Assembly: GCA_023136395.1 (NCBI GenBank)
Contig: JAGLRI010000033.1
Location: 1 to 10,822, forward strand
DNA: 10,822 nucleotides
Origin: Candidatus Bathyarchaeota archaeon
GTDB taxonomy: Archaea; Thermoproteota; Bathyarchaeia; Bathyarchaeales; Bathyarchaeaceae
Reading direction: 5' to 3'
The notes beneath the pieces are model-generated. The model worked only from the letters and a program-made list of their open reading frames with translations, had not been told where the DNA came from and ran no database searches. The position numbers and the translations under genes were made by a program. Of the stretch, positions 1 to 7,133 are shown piece by piece. Every line of letters starts with the position of its first letter. The first letter of the stretch is position 1.

Positions 1-121
1 GCACAAAAATAGTTGATTCACTTACTTCCAAGTCTTCAGCGATCTTCCTAAATGCAATTCGCGCGTCATCCTGTAATCTTCTTAAAATCTCTCGATCTAT
101 CTCATCAATTTCGTTCGACAT
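1..121 (-). CDS. Lrp/AsnC-family transcriptional regulator, N-terminal part (runs off left edge)
   Basis: Only the first 40 residues are in the window. They begin MSNEIDEIDREILRRLQDDA and continue through a RIAFRKIAEDLEVSESTIF helix-turn-helix, the standard opening of Lrp/AsnC (feast/famine) regulators: an 'IDREIL..LQ.DAR' first helix, then 'IA..L.VSESTI' as the recognition part. The ligand-binding RAM domain would lie beyond the left edge. The ATG at 119-121 (read on the minus strand) has an AGGAG ribosome site six bases upstream (128-132), which fixes the start. The gene is divergent from the arginine operon across a short promoter region. In Sulfolobus the Lrp-like protein LysM controls LysW-pathway genes, so local control of the neighbouring operon is a reasonable inference. 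The sequence does not show which ligand it senses. Confidence 0.85.
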   Translation of the reverse strand, partial: MSNEIDEIDREILRRLQDDARIAFRKIAEDLEVSESTIFV

Positions 122-127
122 TGAAGA

Positions 128-132
128 CTCCT
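128..132 (-). promoter_or_regulatory. Ribosome binding site of the Lrp-family gene
   Basis: AGGAG on the minus strand, six bases before the ATG at 119-121. It supports this start for the regulator. Confidence 0.7.
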
Positions 133-161
133 AAAATTGATATAATAGATAAATTTCTTCA

Positions 162-169
162 TATTTAAA
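162..169 (-). promoter_or_regulatory. Probable TATA box of the Lrp-family gene
   Basis: The minus strand reads TTTAAATA, a perfect match to the archaeal TATA consensus TTTAWATA. It lies about 40 bases before the start codon. Transcription would begin near 138-140, leaving a short leader that contains the AGGAG site. The position fits well, but the whole region is A/T-rich, so a chance match is possible. Confidence 0.5.
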
Positions 170-201
170 CAAATCCCTAAAAATAGAGAAAATTTAATAT
201 A

Positions 202-221
202 TTCGGTTATTTTATATCGAA
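202..221. promoter_or_regulatory. Imperfect dyad, candidate operator between the divergent promoters
   Basis: TTCGGT (202-207) and ATCGAA (216-221) form an imperfect inverted repeat, TTCGNT and ANCGAA, around an A/T-only centre of eight bases. The sequence ATCGAAA recurs as a direct repeat at 233-239, where it overlaps the probable BRE of the argG promoter. A short dyad with an A/T-rich centre between an Lrp-type gene and its divergent neighbour fits an Lrp-family operator. That role is inferred, because no binding motif for this regulator is known to me. Confidence 0.3.
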
Positions 222-234
222 ACTTGAAAAAAAT

Positions 235-248
235 CGAAATATTTATAA
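235..248 (+). promoter_or_regulatory. Probable BRE and TATA box of the arginine operon
   Basis: CGAAA (235-239) directly precedes TATTTATAA (240-248), the usual archaeal BRE/TATA arrangement. Transcription would begin near 268-272, giving a leader of roughly 25-30 bases before the ATG at 299. No comparably good promoter was noticed inside the tightly packed genes downstream up to 7090. Confidence 0.55.
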
Positions 249-298
249 GGAAACTCCAATAACTATAATGCCTCAAGTTGGAATGGTGTTTTTGTGAA

Positions 299-1504
299 AT
301 GGACAAAGTAATACTTGCTTATTCAGGTGGGCTCGATACCTCCGTCTGCATAAAATGGCTTCAGGAGAAATACAATTACGAAGTAATCACCCTAACTCTA
401 GATGTTGGGCAAAAAATAGATTTTAACATGATAGAAGAAAAAGCGAAGAAACTTGGTGTCTTAAAACATTATTCAATAAACGCAAAAGAAGAGTTCGTAA
501 GGAATTACATATTTCCTGCAATTAAGGCGAATGCCCTATATGAAGGAAAATACCCAGTAAGCACTTCCCTTTCTAGGCCATTAATTGCATCGAAACTGGT
601 CGAGATAGCCAATAAAGAAAAAGCTAGTGCCGTAGCTCACGGTTGTACAGGTAAAGGAAACGATCAAGTTAGATTTGATGTAACTATCAAAGCCTTGACA
701 GCTAACCTAAAAATATTGGCACCAGTACGCGAATGGAATTTAAGCAGAGACATGGAAATAAAGTATGCAAATGACCATGGAATACCAATACCTGTTGACG
801 TAACTTCACCCTATAGCGTTGATCAAAATTTGTGGGGGCGATCAATTGAGTGTGGTGCTCTAGAGTATCCAGATCAGGAACCACCAGAGGAGGTCTACGA
901 ATGGACAACTCCTCTTGAGAAAACTTCCGATAAATCTGAATACCTAACGATCGAATTTGCTTACGGTACCCCTACGGGATTGAATGGGAAAACAATGGAT
1001 CCAGTTTATCTCATAGAGACATTAAGCAAAATAGCTGGAAAACACGGTATCGGACGTATAGATCATATGGAAGATCGACTAATTGGCATTAAATCAAGAG
1101 AGATCTACGAATGCCCAGCGGCCACTGTTCTCCTAGAAGCACATAGAGATTTGGAGAAGACAGTTCTTACACGACATGAAATTATGTTTAAGCAGCAAAT
1201 CGACATGAAATGGACTTTTCTTGCATATGCTGGTTTATGGATGGATCCGTTGCGAGAAGATCTTGAATGCTTTATTGATAAAACGCAGGAACGGGTTAAT
1301 GGAAAAGTTAAATTGAAGCTTTATAAAGGTGGTGTGTGGGTGGTTGGGCGTTCTTCACCATTCTCCCTATACAACCTGAATCTTGCTACTTATGGTATAA
1401 AAACCACTTTTGATCAAACGGCCTCCAAGGGATTCATAGAACTTTGGGGCCTCCCAACCGTACTAGCGTACTCCCTTAAAAAGAAAAACCATCAAGGTAA
1501 GTGA
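299..1504 (+). CDS. argG: Argininosuccinate synthase
   Basis: This enzyme joins citrulline and aspartate using ATP to make argininosuccinate, the second-last step of arginine synthesis in the cytoplasm. The 401-residue protein opens MDKVILAYSGGLDTSVCIKW, with the SGGLDTS pyrophosphate-binding loop of the N-type ATP pyrophosphatase fold. STSLSRPLIASKL, AHGCTGKGNDQVRFD and GRSIECGALEYPDQEPPEEVYEWT follow; these are family hallmarks for ATP, citrulline and aspartate binding. The length is normal for the family. I chose ATG 299 because the protein then starts right at the conserved first strand and has GGTG at 285-288. An in-frame TTG at 278 would add seven non-conserved residues. It is the first gene of the operon and ends in a GTGA overlap with argH. 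Its citrulline must come from an ornithine carbamoyltransferase outside the window. Confidence 0.97.
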   Translation: MDKVILAYSGGLDTSVCIKWLQEKYNYEVITLTLDVGQKIDFNMIEEKAKKLGVLKHYSINAKEEFVRNYIFPAIKANALYEGKYPVSTSLSRPLIASKLVEIANKEKASAVAHGCTGKGNDQVRFDVTIKALTANLKILAPVREWNLSRDMEIKYANDHGIPIPVDVTSPYSVDQNLWGRSIECGALEYPDQEPPEEVYEWTTPLEKTSDKSEYLTIEFAYGTPTGLNGKTMDPVYLIETLSKIAGKHGIGRIDHMEDRLIGIKSREIYECPAATVLLEAHRDLEKTVLTRHEIMFKQQIDMKWTFLAYAGLWMDPLREDLECFIDKTQERVNGKVKLKLYKGGVWVVGRSSPFSLYNLNLATYGIKTTFDQTASKGFIELWGLPTVLAYSLKKKNHQGK

Positions 1505-3009
1505 AAAGAATGGAACTAATTGACATCCTAAGACAAAAAATACTTCCACCCGTTCCTATGGAAATCGCTAAGTATTCCTCATCAATTGAAAGTGACAAAC
1601 TCCTCATAAAGCCTGTAATTGAGATAAACAAGGCACACATCATAATGCTTGCAAAGCAGGACATTCTTAACAAAAAAGAAGCGACATCCATTCTTAAGAC
1701 TCTATCAGAGATTCCCCCAGATATGATGTTGGATCCACTGTTTGAAGATGTACACATGCAAATCGAGTCATATTTGATTGGGAAATTAGGAGAAGAAGTA
1801 GGTGGTAGGCTCCATGTGGCTAAAAGTCGCAATGATCAGGTAGCTACTGCAATTCGAATGACTCTAAGAACTTATCTGTTTGAAATAGTTCAAGCTCTGA
1901 TCGAATTTCGTACAACACTACTCATCCGATGCGATGAGTACCTAGAAGCGGTTATGCCTGGCTACACCCATCTACAGCACGCTCAACCAATAACAATAGC
2001 TCATCATCTCCTCGCGCATCACGATGCTTTGGAACGTGACACAAAGCGAGTAATGGATGCATTCTCCTTTGTGAATCTAAGCCCTATGGGAGCGTGTGCC
2101 CTTGCAACCACCAGTTTCAATATAAACCGTGAACTCGTCGCTGAACTTTTAGGCTTTGATGGATTAATTGAAAACTCTGTGGATGCTGTCAGTTCCCGTG
2201 ATTTTGTTGTAGACGTTTTAGCTGACTATGCGTTGATTATGACGAATCTAAGCAGAATGGGCGAGGAGACTATACTATGGAACACTTCAGAATTTTCAAC
2301 AGTTATTCTTCCTGACACGTATGTATCAACAAGCAGTATTATGCCACAAAAAAGAAATCCTGTTGTTGCAGAGTTGCTTAGAGCAAAAACAGCTCATGTC
2401 TATGGAGATTTAATTGCAACATTAACAATTTTGAAAGCTTTACCTCTAAGCTACAATCTTGACCTTCAAGAAATTACACCCCATCTTTGGAACTCCCACA
2501 CAGTTACATTAACATCTATAAAAATGGCGACGGGTATTTTTAAAAATCTTAAATTTGATATCCAACGTTGGATTGAACTAGTTACAGACGATTTTTCTAC
2601 TGCAACCGAACTAACTGATATGTTGGTGCGCGAATACGATTTGCCATTTAGAACGGCCTACACTATTGTCGGAAAAATAGTTCAAAAAGTAGCCTCAGAA
2701 GGAAAAAAGATGAAAGCAATAACTCCAGAGATGTTAAGTACCACTATATTGGGGACCATTGACAAGAAGATACAAATAGATCCCTCCAAATTTTATGCAG
2801 CATTAAATCCTGTTGAAAACGTCAATACCAAAAGCGTGATAGGGGGGCCTTCATCAATTGAGGTTTTACGAATGAAGAACAAAAGAGCAAAAAAAATTGT
2901 TACTGACGAGGCATGGTATAACACTCATATATCTAAATTGAAAAAGGCAAATTCCAAGTTATGCAGTATGATTAAAATGTTAGAAGGAGGCGAAAAAACT
3001 GAAAGCTAA
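1501..3009 (+). CDS. argH: Argininosuccinate lyase
   Basis: This lyase splits argininosuccinate into arginine and fumarate, the last step of the pathway. It is a 502-residue member of the fumarase/aspartase superfamily. GRLHVAKSRNDQVATAIRM (residues 102-120) and GYTHLQHAQP (154-163, with the conserved His) come first. The signature SSIMPQKRNP (278-287) carries the flexible-loop serine. The protein is somewhat longer than typical ArgH (about 460-490) because of a lysine-rich C-terminal tail. The GTG at 1501 overlaps the argG stop by four bases. An ATG at 1510 is an equally possible start and would remove three residues. The last few codons contain the Shine-Dalgarno site and first codons of lysW, so the two genes are probably translationally coupled. 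Confidence 0.96.
   Translation: MKRMELIDILRQKILPPVPMEIAKYSSSIESDKLLIKPVIEINKAHIIMLAKQDILNKKEATSILKTLSEIPPDMMLDPLFEDVHMQIESYLIGKLGEEVGGRLHVAKSRNDQVATAIRMTLRTYLFEIVQALIEFRTTLLIRCDEYLEAVMPGYTHLQHAQPITIAHHLLAHHDALERDTKRVMDAFSFVNLSPMGACALATTSFNINRELVAELLGFDGLIENSVDAVSSRDFVVDVLADYALIMTNLSRMGEETILWNTSEFSTVILPDTYVSTSSIMPQKRNPVVAELLRAKTAHVYGDLIATLTILKALPLSYNLDLQEITPHLWNSHTVTLTSIKMATGIFKNLKFDIQRWIELVTDDFSTATELTDMLVREYDLPFRTAYTIVGKIVQKVASEGKKMKAITPEMLSTTILGTIDKKIQIDPSKFYAALNPVENVNTKSVIGGPSSIEVLRMKNKRAKKIVTDEAWYNTHISKLKKANSKLCSMIKMLEGGEKTES
2985..2990 (+). promoter_or_regulatory. Strong Shine-Dalgarno site for lysW
   Basis: AGGAGG inside the end of argH, eight bases before the CTG at 2999. It is the strongest ribosome site in the operon, and it decides the lysW start, since no ATG, GTG or TTG is available in that frame between the upstream TAG (2981-2983) and the first zinc-binding cysteines. 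Confidence 0.7.
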
Positions 3010-3172
3010 ATGCCTTGAATGCAATGCCGATTTAATGATACCTGAGGATGTTATCTCCGGTGAGATCGTAAGTTGTCCAGATTGCGGAATGGATTTCGAA
3101 GTAAGCAAATCAGATGAAAGCGATTTAAAACTTAAACCTGCCGAAATTGAGGGAGAAGATTGGGGGGAATAA
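2999..3172 (+). CDS. lysW: Amino-group carrier protein LysW (CTG start)
   Basis: LysW is a small acidic carrier. Its C-terminal Glu is linked to the amino group of glutamate or alpha-aminoadipate, which protects the intermediate and presents it to the LysX, LysZ, LysY, LysJ and LysK enzymes. The 57 residues begin MKAKCLECNADLMIPEDVIS. They show two zinc-binding pairs, C5xxC8 and C26xxC29 (SCPDCG), and end in the diagnostic EDWGE. The length matches known LysW proteins (about 54-60). The frame is closed by TAG at 2981-2983, and the only plausible start before the first Cys pair is CTG at 2999, eight bases after AGGAGG. It overlaps argH by 11 bases and lies six bases before lysX. A sequencing change of ATG to CTG cannot be excluded, but the gene itself is secure. 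Confidence 0.93.
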   Translation: MKAKCLECNADLMIPEDVISGEIVSCPDCGMDFEVSKSDESDLKLKPAEIEGEDWGE

Positions 3173-3178
3173 TAACAC

Positions 3179-4042
3179 ATGATCCCGATGGGGCTAGTAT
3201 ATGACCGAATCCGGTGGGAAGAGAAAGAGCTGATTAGAGCTTCAAAGGAGGCAGGCGTTCCTCTGAAGCTCATTGATGCTAAAAAAGTATACATTAACCT
3301 CTTTGAAAACGCTAACGTTCTTAAGAAGGTTTTCGAAAGCGTCGTTCTCCAGCGCTGTGTTAGCTATTTTCGAGGCTTACATATAACCGCTATTCTAGAA
3401 AATATGGAATTTACAGTCATAAATCCGCTAAATGTATCTTTAACCTGTGGAAATAAACTATTTACAACGCTTGCTTTAACAAAAGCAGGTGTTCCAACTC
3501 CTAAAACCGTGATGGCTTTCACCCCTCAAACCGCATTAAATGCTCTAGATGCTTTGGGTTATCCCGCAGTACTAAAGCCTGTTGTAGGAAGTTGGGGAAG
3601 GTTAGTAGCCCAAGTCAAGGATCGGGAATCAGCGCAAGCACTGATTGAAACCAGAGAAGAAATAAGAAGCGCCCTCCTTCGTATATACTACATTCAGGAG
3701 ATGGTCAAAAGACCACCTAAGGACATTCGAATAATCGTCATTGGTGATGAAGTGGTTGTAGCATACTATCGTTACTCCCCTCCCGATGACTGGAGAACTA
3801 ACATAGCCCGAGGAGGAGTCAGTAAACCTTGTCCCATAACATCTGAGCTTGAACAACTCGCTGTTAAAGCCTCTGAGGCAGTTGGCGGCGGAATAGTGGC
3901 TGTTGATTGTATGGAGAGCCCAGAGGGGATTCTAGTACATGAAGTAAACGGCACAATCGAGTTTCGAGGAGCCTCATTTTCAACCAACGTTGACATAGCT
4001 AGAAAAATAATGGATTATGTCATCAAGGTGCTAAAAAAATGA
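3179..4042 (+). CDS. lysX: LysW-glutamate / LysW-aminoadipate ligase (LysX/ArgX)
   Basis: This ATP-grasp ligase attaches the amino group of glutamate (ArgX) or alpha-aminoadipate (LysX) to the C-terminal Glu of LysW. The 287-residue protein starts MIPMGLVYDRIRWEEK, very like known LysX N-termini. LKPVVGSWGRLVA (residues 132-144, ATP binding), YIQEMVKRPPKDIRI (171-185), RTNIARGG (206-213) and VDCMESPEGILVHEVNGTIEF (242-262, metal-binding acidic and Asn residues) follow in family order. Residues 261-270 read EFRG...TN. From memory, the glutamate-specific Sulfolobus ArgX has EFKG...TN at this place and Thermus LysX has EFKN...TG, so ArgX-type specificity is favoured but not proven. ATG 3188 is an alternative start. 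Next to lysW it is clearly not RimK. The end overlaps lysY by ATGA. Confidence 0.92.
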   Translation: MIPMGLVYDRIRWEEKELIRASKEAGVPLKLIDAKKVYINLFENANVLKKVFESVVLQRCVSYFRGLHITAILENMEFTVINPLNVSLTCGNKLFTTLALTKAGVPTPKTVMAFTPQTALNALDALGYPAVLKPVVGSWGRLVAQVKDRESAQALIETREEIRSALLRIYYIQEMVKRPPKDIRIIVIGDEVVVAYYRYSPPDDWRTNIARGGVSKPCPITSELEQLAVKASEAVGGGIVAVDCMESPEGILVHEVNGTIEFRGASFSTNVDIARKIMDYVIKVLKK

Positions 4043-5091
4043 AAGTTGGAATAATGGGTGCGTCTGGATACGTTGGGGGGGAGCTTTTACGCCTGTTATT
4101 ATTACATCCTAACGTCGAGGTAACATTCCTTACATCCCGCCAATATAGTGGAGAATACATACATCGAGTGCATCCAAACTTGAGGGGTATGACAAAATTA
4201 AAATTTATAAATTTAAACTCATCAAAAATTATTAATTCCTGTGACCTCCTATTTATGGCAGTACCCCATGGAACTTCGTCGAAGAGTTTACCAAAAATTC
4301 TTGAAACTGGCATAAGAGTTATTGACACAAGTGCCGATTTTAGGCTTAAGAATCCAAATGATTACCCAAAATGGTATAATTGGGAACATCCATGCCCTGA
4401 ATTGTTGGAAGAAGCTGTTTATGGACTTCCAGAGCTTCATAGAGAGGAAATCAAGAAAACTAAATTTGTTGCTTGCCCCGGTTGCGATGCAATAAGTGCA
4501 ATACTAGCTTTAGCCCCCATCATTAAAGAGGACAAAATAGAGAAAAACAAAATTATTGTAGATGTGAAAATTGGTTCATCTGGTGCTGGAGCAAAACCCT
4601 CTTTGTCAAGCCATCATGCTGAACGTTCAGGTGTTGTTAGACCGTATAAACCTGTAGGGCATCGCCACACCCCTGAAATAGAACAAGAACTAAATGCGTT
4701 AGCTGAGGGTGAAGTCACTATCTCCATGTCGTCACACGCGGTAAACATGGTAAGAGGAATCCTAGCAACATGCCATACCTTTGTAACTTCGCCTTTAACA
4801 ATAACCGATGTGTGGCGCAGCTACAGAGGTTTCTATCAAGGAGAACCCTTTATACGGCTAGTTAGAGACCGAAAGGGAATCTTCAGATTTCCAGATCCAA
4901 AAATATTGGTTGGGTCAAACTATTGTGACATAGGTTTCGAAATCGATAACCGAGCCAATAGACTTGTTGTAATGTCTGCCATCGACAACCTTATCAAGGG
5001 ATCGGCAGGAATCGCCGTTCAAAACATGAACATTATGCTTGGTTTAGATGAGAGGATTGGCTTAGAACACCCAGGACTTCATCCGGTGTAG
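4039..5091 (+). CDS. lysY: LysW-gamma-glutamyl/aminoadipyl phosphate reductase (LysY/ArgC)
   Basis: This enzyme reduces the acyl phosphate carried on LysW to a semialdehyde using NADPH. It is the LysW-linked counterpart of N-acetyl-glutamyl-phosphate reductase ArgC. The 350-residue protein has GIMGASGYVGGELLRLL at residues 4-20 (dinucleotide-binding loop), AVPHGTS at 74-80, DTSADFRL at 96-103, CPGCDAISAI with catalytic Cys149, and GHRHTPEIEQEL at 207-218 with the active-site His. The length is typical. The start overlaps the lysX stop (ATGA) and has AAGGTG at 4025-4030. Its place between lysX and lysZ makes a LysW-bound substrate far more likely than an acetylated one. It could serve ornithine synthesis, lysine synthesis or both. 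Confidence 0.94.
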   Translation: MKVGIMGASGYVGGELLRLLLLHPNVEVTFLTSRQYSGEYIHRVHPNLRGMTKLKFINLNSSKIINSCDLLFMAVPHGTSSKSLPKILETGIRVIDTSADFRLKNPNDYPKWYNWEHPCPELLEEAVYGLPELHREEIKKTKFVACPGCDAISAILALAPIIKEDKIEKNKIIVDVKIGSSGAGAKPSLSSHHAERSGVVRPYKPVGHRHTPEIEQELNALAEGEVTISMSSHAVNMVRGILATCHTFVTSPLTITDVWRSYRGFYQGEPFIRLVRDRKGIFRFPDPKILVGSNYCDIGFEIDNRANRLVVMSAIDNLIKGSAGIAVQNMNIMLGLDERIGLEHPGLHPV

Positions 5092-5094
5092 ACT

Positions 5095-5901
5095 ATGATG
5101 GTGTTAAAGATTGGGGGTAGCATTCTTAAAAAGGGTTTAAACCCAACCTTGATAATTGACATTAAAAAAACACTAGAAACTAGAGGTCTTATTATCGTAC
5201 ACGGTGGTGGGGATGAAGTAACAAAAATAGCTGAGAATCTGGGGAAACAACAAAAATTTATTTTTTCCCCCGGCGGAATTAGAAGTAGATACACGGATGA
5301 AGAAACCGTAAAAATATACACAATGGTTATGGCTGGAAAAATAAACAAAGAAATTGTAGCGCTTCTTTTAAGTAAAGGCATTCCCGCCATTGGTCTGTCT
5401 GGGATTGACGCCACACTACTAAGAGCTAAACGCAAGAAACGCCTCGTTATCTTAGATGAGCGCGGAAGAAGACGGATAATTGAAGGCGGTTTTACTGGGA
5501 AAATTGATCAAGTAAATGTTGATATAATAAAGCTCCTGATTAACAACGGGTATCTCCTCGTTGTGTCTTCGGTGGCTATAGGGGAAGAATATGAGTTCCT
5601 AAACGTTGACAGCGACAGAACCGCAGCGCAAATAGCTGGGGCATTAAACGCTGAGAAAATTATTTTCCTAACCGATGTCCAAGGGGTCTTCATAGACGGA
5701 AAACTGGTTAGAAGGTTCTCGCTATTGGATGCGAAGAGGTTACTCCCAAAAATGGGACCTGGCATGGATAAGAAAGTCATGGCTTCCATAGAAGCCATCA
5801 AGATGGGTGTTAATGAAGCTATAATAACTCTGGGTTCAATGGAAAATCCGATAACCAAAGCCACAAGCCATCAAATAAGCACGGTGATTTCACGTGAATG
5901 A
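5095..5901 (+). CDS. lysZ: LysW-bound glutamate/aminoadipate kinase (LysZ/ArgB)
   Basis: This kinase phosphorylates the side-chain carboxyl of glutamate or alpha-aminoadipate carried by LysW. It belongs to the amino-acid kinase family with N-acetylglutamate kinase. The 268-residue protein shows VLKIGGSI (residues 3-10), IIVHGGGDEVTK (33-44), GIRSRYTDEET (61-71, substrate region), LNVDSDRTAAQIAGAL (169-184, nucleotide and substrate binding), FLTDVQGV (191-198) and GPGMDKKVMAS (221-231). ATG 5095 follows the lysY stop by three bases and has GGTG at 5085-5088. ATG 5098 and GTG 5101 are in frame and cannot be ruled out. The end overlaps lysJ by eight bases. Confidence 0.94.
   Translation: MMVLKIGGSILKKGLNPTLIIDIKKTLETRGLIIVHGGGDEVTKIAENLGKQQKFIFSPGGIRSRYTDEETVKIYTMVMAGKINKEIVALLLSKGIPAIGLSGIDATLLRAKRKKRLVILDERGRRRIIEGGFTGKIDQVNVDIIKLLINNGYLLVVSSVAIGEEYEFLNVDSDRTAAQIAGALNAEKIIFLTDVQGVFIDGKLVRRFSLLDAKRLLPKMGPGMDKKVMASIEAIKMGVNEAIITLGSMENPITKATSHQISTVISRE
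5883..5888 (+). promoter_or_regulatory. Shine-Dalgarno site fixing the GTG start of lysJ
   Basis: GGTGAT, fully complementary to the typical archaeal 16S 3' end, sits five bases before GTG 5894. This supports that start over the in-frame ATG at 5912, and it means lysJ begins inside lysZ. Confidence 0.65.
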
Positions 5902-7090
5902 AAAAGAATTGATGAAGATTGAAAATCAATTTTTCGCTAGTGTTTACCAAAAATTCCCTCTCGCTATAGTTAAGGGACGAGGCGCAGTTCTCTGGGATAT
6001 AAATGGAAGAGAGTACATCGACTGTATGGGTGGATATGGAGTAAACATCGTTGGGCACTGCCATCCAAGAATTGTGGAAGCTGTTAAAAAACAGTGTGAC
6101 AAATTAATCTCATGCCACGGATCAATATACAACGATAAAAGAGCTGAACTACTTGAGAAACTGGTTAAGATCGCCCCACATGGATTGGACAAAACATTCT
6201 TGTGCAATAGCGGAGCTGAATCTGTAGAATGTGCCCTGAAGCTTGCAGTAAAATATACTGGAAGAAAAGAAATTATTGCGATGACCCGAGGATTTCACGG
6301 GAAAACTTTAGGAGCTTTATCCGCAACTTGGAATAAAAAATATAGGGGTCCATTTCACTCACTTCTTTTCCCGATCAAATTTGTTCCTTTTGGCAATGCT
6401 GAAAAAGTCGAGGAGGTAATTTCAAATGAAACTGCAGCCATTATCCTTGAACCAATTCAGGGTGAAAGCGGTATTTATGTAGCGCCCGACGGATTTCTTC
6501 AACATTTACGTGAACTTTGTAATGAACATGAGACCTTGTTAATCTTTGATGAGGTACAAACAGGATTCGGAAGGACTGGAGAAATGTGGGCTTCACAGCA
6601 TTGGAATACCATACCCGACATTATGTGTATTGCTAAAAGCATGGCTGGAGGCCTACCCATGGGGGCAACGTTAGCGAAACCCGAAGTTATGGACGCGCTC
6701 AAGCGGGGGGAACACTCAAGCACGTTTGGGGGTAATCCTCTAGTATGTGCTGCTGCTTGTGCAACCATAGACGTAATCGTTGAGGAGAACTTACCTGAAC
6801 GAGCCAAAGCTTTAGGAGAATGGTTCATGGAACAATTACTTGAAGTCCAAAGAAAATTGCGAATTGTGAGGGCTGTTCGCGGTCTTGGGCTAATGATTGG
6901 GCTTGAGTCTCGTTTCGATATTTACAAAATACTCATGAAGGCTATAGATAAAGGAGTTATTCTTCTGTACTCTAAGAAGAACATTCTTCGTTTTCTACCA
7001 CCATTAGTTATTGAAAAATTTCAACTTGAAAAAGCGGTTAACATTCTAGAAGAATTATTGATTGAAGACGAGAGAGAACGAGTTCATTAA
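5894..7090 (+). CDS. lysJ: LysW-semialdehyde aminotransferase (LysJ/ArgD)
   Basis: This PLP-dependent class III aminotransferase converts the LysW-bound semialdehyde to LysW-ornithine or LysW-lysine, with glutamate as amino donor. The 398 residues are close to the ArgD/LysJ length. Motifs in order are MGGYGVNIVGHCHP (residues 45-58), FLCNSGAESVECALKLA (102-118, phosphate-binding region), TRGFHGKTLGALSAT (131-145), IILEPIQGESG (183-193), IFDEVQTGFGRTG (217-229, the Asp that contacts the PLP ring nitrogen), CIAKSMAGGLPMGA with PLP Lys248, and STFGGNPLVCAAA (276-288). The GTG start lies inside lysZ. The same fold includes ornithine and acetylornithine aminotransferases, but the surrounding genes decide the assignment. 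Confidence 0.94.
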   Translation: MNEKELMKIENQFFASVYQKFPLAIVKGRGAVLWDINGREYIDCMGGYGVNIVGHCHPRIVEAVKKQCDKLISCHGSIYNDKRAELLEKLVKIAPHGLDKTFLCNSGAESVECALKLAVKYTGRKEIIAMTRGFHGKTLGALSATWNKKYRGPFHSLLFPIKFVPFGNAEKVEEVISNETAAIILEPIQGESGIYVAPDGFLQHLRELCNEHETLLIFDEVQTGFGRTGEMWASQHWNTIPDIMCIAKSMAGGLPMGATLAKPEVMDALKRGEHSSTFGGNPLVCAAACATIDVIVEENLPERAKALGEWFMEQLLEVQRKLRIVRAVRGLGLMIGLESRFDIYKILMKAIDKGVILLYSKKNILRFLPPLVIEKFQLEKAVNILEELLIEDERERVH

Positions 7091-7133
7091 TTCAACATTT
7101 TTTCAAAAAACTTTGGTTCTATTGGTGTAAAAA

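Noticed and set aside
278..298. TTG start extending argG by seven residues
   Set aside because: The added residues (EWCFCE) are not like the family N-terminus; ATG 299 begins exactly at the conserved first strand.
3179..4042. RimK or glutathione-synthase-like ATP-grasp ligase
   Set aside because: N-terminal YDRIRWEEK, KPVVGSWGR and the adjacent lysW identify it as LysX/ArgX.
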